From NCBI GenBank assembly GCA_947034895.1, contig OX344762.1, positions 46,789,087 to 46,853,086 of the forward strand: a stretch of 64,000 nucleotides of DNA, given 5' to 3'. This document shows positions 60,054 through 64,000 of this stretch, piece by piece. Made by a program: the position numbers and the translations under genes. This DNA comes from Rhytidiadelphus loreus (lineage: Eukaryota; Streptophyta; Bryopsida; Hypnales; Hylocomiaceae). The notes under the pieces are model-generated. The model ran no database searches. It was not told the DNA's origin and saw only the letters and a program-made list of their open reading frames with translations. The number at the start of each line of letters is the position of its first letter. Position 1 is the first letter of the stretch.

Positions 60054-61251
60054 GTCGATTAGTCTTTCCGCTTCATCCGCAGACAACTTGACCTCGATCC
60101 GCTCTCCTGCCTTAGTCAGCTCTCACAGATACAGTCAAATTGTCCCTCCTAGTTCTCACTAAACTTCGATCTATACTCAGACCAACAAAACCACTCACTG
60201 GCACAAAAGACAATTTGACCTACTTGCACAAACATACAAGATCAATTGACAAGCTCTCTCACTTCTGCACAATTGTCTTAAAACAAGAAAATCCAAGAAC
60301 ACCGCCAATCCTTGGCCTAGGGGAGGACACTCTCACTACATTTGGGGTACCTACGTGCGGCGGTGGAAAAAGTAATACATGTAATTCACCTTGAATAAAC
60401 TATAATTTCATTCTAAAATTTTGAGCTTTGTTTAACAATGACTAAAGGTTTCTATTGACAAAAAATTCAATTCCAAATAACATAAGATATATTGTCTAGA
60501 AAGGGTTGAAAAATGAACTAAAATGGCATGTTCTCCAACTAAAATATTTATAGAGCTCACATGAAGATGACTATTGCATCAATATTCAACCAAAATAAAC
60601 TTTCAATAGAAAGCTATTCTATATAATTTTTTTTTCATTTTTCAAAATTTTTTTCTTATATAATATAGAGGTGTGAAAGTTATTTTCAGCTTTACAGTGT
60701 ATCTTTTTTCTTCAAAAATTTATAACTAATTACTATTAGCACAAAAAAATACCAATAATTCAAAACATAAACTTCTAAAGTAGTAAAATCTATCCATAAT
60801 TTTTTTTTGAAAAAGAAATTAAATTTTAAGGTGTATTACTTGTTTTACTTTTTCCGCCGCACGTAGGTTGCTAAAACATAGGGAGTGTCCTCCCCGGGTC
60901 CTTGGCTAACACATACAAAACAATAACAAGGACAAAGCCAATCATTGGCTACACCGAGCATAAGACAAATAGACAAAAATCTGCATTAAAGCTTGAAGGA
61001 ATACACAAGTATAAAAATCGGCAATGCAATCACTGCAAGCCTGAGAGAAAGCTGAAAATCAGCGGTCGATTAGTCTTTGTACTCTTTCTTGGCTGTAACT
61101 ACTTACACTAACTGCTTGGTCTATTAGTCCTTAACTGACCGTAACTAATCGTTAACGGGTTGTCTAATAGTCATTTCGGTAACCACATGTCTATTTGTCC
61201 CAGTTCTCACTCTGTTCCAGTTCTCGATTAATTTTTACTTGTCTAATTGTC
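60054..61251. repeat. 11-bp dyad GWCNAWTNGWC, cluster 2
   Basis: Copies are at 60054, 60082 (variant), 60134, 60209, 61065, 61119, 61162, 61189 and 61241. The MITE at 60317-60898 interrupts the cluster and contains none, as expected if it inserted later. Confidence 0.7.
60317..60898 (-). mobile_element. hAT-type MITE, copy 2, 582 bp, 8-bp target duplication
   Basis: The ends are CTAGGGGAGGACACTC and, inverted, CCCGGGGAGGACACTC. TCCTTGGC flanks both sides (60309-60316 and 60899-60906). It is the inverse of 48963-49544 and exactly the same length. The target lies within the dyad GCCAATCCTTGGC at 60304-60316. Confidence 0.9.
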
Positions 61252-62792
61252 TCTTTTTCAAAAAGTATAAAATAAAAATAGAAATTCTCTATGTTTTGGG
61301 GGACTTTGATCAAAATAATTTCAATAACTTTGCCTCTAGTAAAGTAACATATGAATATAAATACTCTTATTCATGGTTGGACATGACCTGGACAATGCTT
61401 ATATGGATATGTGACAAAGGAGTGGTGGGTGATGCAGTTTGTTGCTGAAATTACCAAAGCTTTCAAGTATTATTGATGTTGTTACATTAATTGAGGTGAG
61501 CAAATATACACTTCATCTTCGTGTACATTATCTTAGAATTGTTTGTATTCATGCTTTCATTGCACTCTTTCATATATCTTAGTAGGAGGGATGTTTTAGC
61601 ACACAATAATTTGTTTATCAATCTTAGGGTGGTAACTCACAATACTAAAGCTGCTACTTTCTTAACTTTGTTTAGTTCTTTAATTCATTAGAAGAGAAGG
61701 TACTTTTTATTTTGTAGGTCATTAGATCATAATAGGAAAGAAGACACTGAAAAAAATGAAATGATATAATTTTCATATCAATCATAATAGTTTCAGATAT
61801 TCAAAAGTCATTTTCAAAATCTATAACAAGAGATTTTTTCAAACAAAGGAGACCAATCACATTCCATAGGTCCTTAGGTTTTTTGTGTAATTATTACACT
61901 ATTCTTTTTTAATTACATTCTAAAAACATCCTTCAAATCATGTTATTTATTAGACTTAATTATTGCATTTATTGCATTTAATGTCATGCTTTAGAAAAAC
62001 CTTTATACGAAGTATTTTAACATTATAATAAGTCATTAGAATTGAAGTATTTAACTTTTTTTCCTATTCACAAAACGGTCTTTGGTTTTCAATGAAGGTG
62101 TCTTAAAGCATTACTTTATCCTACTCATATTAAAGGTTTGTGTCAAATAAATCATGTTCAAATTTGAACCTATGGACCACCTTTGCATATAATTGTACAC
62201 TTTAGGAATCATGAATAAGTCAAAAAAACATTCTCTACATCGCATTGGCTACTGACTTCTTGTTGCAATATATATTGTTTTGCAATTAGAAAAGAGGTAC
62301 AAATCATTTTATGGGGATTTGAGTATATAAGCTAATAGGTTTAGGGTCTTCACCTCTTCTGAAGCAAATATGAGGTCCTCATCCACCAAGATTAAGAACT
62401 TCCTATTCTTGCCAAGTACAAATCATTAATGGATAATTATCTTTTAAATTTTAAATTTTTTTTTTTTTTAATATATTATGAGCTTCTAAAATTGTTGTCT
62501 GATGGAGTTATTAAGATATGATAATGTAGATGAGCTCTAATGAGGTCCCCATTCAATAGGTATTCCTATTCCTATTCATATCAATTTCAATGTCAAGCTT
62601 GCCTTTGCATTTTATAGAAATTATTGCAAGAAGATTGATTTGTATATTGCAATTGCAATTATGGTGCACATCAGGGTTACAAGCACAAGAAGAGCACATC
62701 TTTATAAAATCACAAGAGACACGTATACTTTGCATTTAGAGAAGACTTGCAAGCAAGCTATTATTATTTTGTTGGACTTGCACCACCTCACA
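61252..62792. other. AT-rich stretch, nothing recognised
   Basis: Only short open frames, homopolymer runs and no motif family. It may contain upstream introns of the gene fragment that follows. Confidence 0.4.
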
Positions 62793-63365
62793 ATGGCCGA
62801 TAAAGTATCAAAGCTCTTCAAAGGCCACCATTGTGATAACATGGAGGATATAGACTTTATAGTTGGTTCTACCAGTGGACATACTCCACAGTTGAATCAT
62901 TATGACATTACAGACGTTGAAAATGATTTATTATGGAATGATAAAGATTCCATTACATCAGAGAAGGAAGACAGTAATATACAGCTACAAATGGTCGGGG
63001 AAGCATTCATAGACTACCGTGCTAATGTAAAACCTGTGTCGCAAATGATTGAAGTTAGTGATGATGAAGAAGAATTACATATTCCTGAGAGGGAAATTAG
63101 TTTGATTTGTGCATTGGCTGAGAGTGTCCAACATCCACCTATTAGACCATTTAATTGAGAAGATTTGATTTGGAAGGCTCATAGGACTACTAGTCAAGGG
63201 ATTTATCAAGACTCTAAGATTGCTATCATTCCATGGAGCCGGCTAGAGGATTTTGTAGCTGGAGAGCAAAACAACGAGAATTTTCCTTGGAAATTTACCA
63301 AGGAGACTCTGAAGGTCAACAAACCTGGCACTTTGCTCAAACTTCGAGCAAATAGTGGCTCTTAA
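62793..63365 (+). pseudogene. N-terminal fragment of a possible MULE/FAR1-type transposase gene
   Basis: The frame runs from Met 62793 to TAA 63363 with an in-frame TGA at 63156. The first part is acidic (EVSDDEEELHIPE); the second has IPWSRLEDFVAGEQNNENF and then FPWKFTKETLKVNKPG, which resembles the segment before the zinc-binding domain of FAR1/Mutator-type proteins as I remember it. No zinc ligands or transposase core are visible; they would be in later exons beyond this point or lost. The TGA indicates decay, or a wrong exon model. Family assignment is tentative. Confidence 0.35.
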
Positions 63366-64000
63366 GTGATTAGGTACGACTTCATTTATTGTTTTCTAGA
63401 CCACATGAATTTATTCACTATAAGAACATTAATAATACTTTTGCTATTATATATTTGATGGATTCTTTGGCACACATAAATACACTTGTAGTTTAAACAA
63501 TTCCTTCCTACATCTATGTTTTTTTTACTTATATGCTCACATTCATAATGGTAGCATTGAAATGTACTAAGTGTTTTCAACAATCACGTACTCTTATCTC
63601 TTCAAAACACTTACATACAAGCTAACCAATTTTTTTGCATTGGATTCTTATTGATGATTTCACTCAAGTACTAAAAACTTTTTGAAACTAGTGGTTGAAA
63701 GTGAAAATAAATATATGAAACACATTAAAATTTCAAATGAAACATCCATGGCACAAATGTAGTACAATGTAAGAATTCAACAAACCAAAACTTCTTAAGT
63801 TTTAGTTTTCTTTTCTTTAACATATGATAGGAAAATAATTATATGGGTAAGTTATAGGAAGGTGATTTCTAGATAATTTTTTATTTTAGAAAATTTCAAA
63901 TTTGGAGTTCTAAGAGTTCATAGATTCATAATTTTTCACAAAAGAATTTGGTTCCATAGATTTCTCTTATTTGTTTTTTAACTACATTTAAGAATTACAG
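63366..64000. other. AT-rich end of window, no feature seen
   Basis: There are no ORFs with coding character. It could be intron sequence of the preceding fragment. Confidence 0.3.

Larger units (their letters stand above)
56701..60949. repeat. Second dyad in the same region, RCCAATCNCTGGY
   Basis: Copies are GCCAATCACTGGC (56701), ACCAATCACTGGT (56846, 56924), ACCAATCTCTGGC (59963), CCACTCACTGG (60190), GCCAATCCTTGGC (60304) and GCCAATCATTGGC (60937). The outer base pair is G:C in some copies and A:T in others, so symmetry is kept while sequence changes. Confidence 0.6.

Overview
The window looks like nuclear DNA of a streptophyte (charophyte alga or an early-diverging land plant). I cannot name the species. 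Evidence: GT/AG introns, plant-type interstitial telomere-like repeats (CCCTAAA) near 29.6 kb, an LTR-retrotransposon end at the left edge, hAT- and CACTA-type MITEs, and a DUF7869-type gene. It is a mosaic of GC-rich gene-bearing blocks (1-11.9, 14.8-19, 31-47.8 kb) and AT-rich, mostly empty DNA. No rRNA, tRNA or CRISPR array was recognised.

Layout. 1-2.7 kb: last ORF, polypurine tract and 3' LTR of a retrotransposon. 2.7-11.9 kb: cassette 1, with a five-exon ParB-like/degenerate DNA-methylase gene (4483-8786) followed by two FCP1/HAD-like genes. It is studded with a 19-bp dyad, TGTCGGCTGGCAGCCGATA (motif A). 15.1-18.3 kb, minus strand: a DUF7869-type gene whose upstream DNA carries a 20-bp palindrome, TTCAGACCGCGCGGTCTGAA (motif B). 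22.8-31.2 kb: AT-rich, with a TIR element and telomere-like repeats. 31.2-40.2 kb: cassette 2, a second ParB-like gene (32758-36581), a coiled-coil ORF and an FCP1-like gene, saturated with motif B. 41.2-47 kb: tandem long inverted-repeat (foldback) units with a CACTA MITE in one copy. 48.6-53.7 kb: a third, decayed ParB-like gene flanked by a third palindrome (core GTCRGATCCRAC). 55.5-61.3 kb: no gene seen, but two more dispersed dyads (GWCNAWTNGWC and RCCAATCNCTGGY) and one of two 582-bp hAT MITEs. 62.8-63.4 kb: N-terminal part of a possible MULE/FAR1-type protein.

Main idea. The cassettes are paralogous: same order (ParB-like, then FCP1-like), similar length of the ParB-like product (about 1174 and 1152 aa) and introns at matching places. 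Yet each is tagged by its own palindrome family, placed in introns, between genes and sometimes inside coding sequence. ParB proteins are palindrome binders in bacteria, so a parS-like relation between each protein and its private motif is the natural hypothesis. It is inference, not shown.

A second pattern: in-frame stops within otherwise open reading frames of the GC-rich elements are, wherever I checked, all TAG. All gene calls rest on reading motifs and splice consensus by eye, with no database search.
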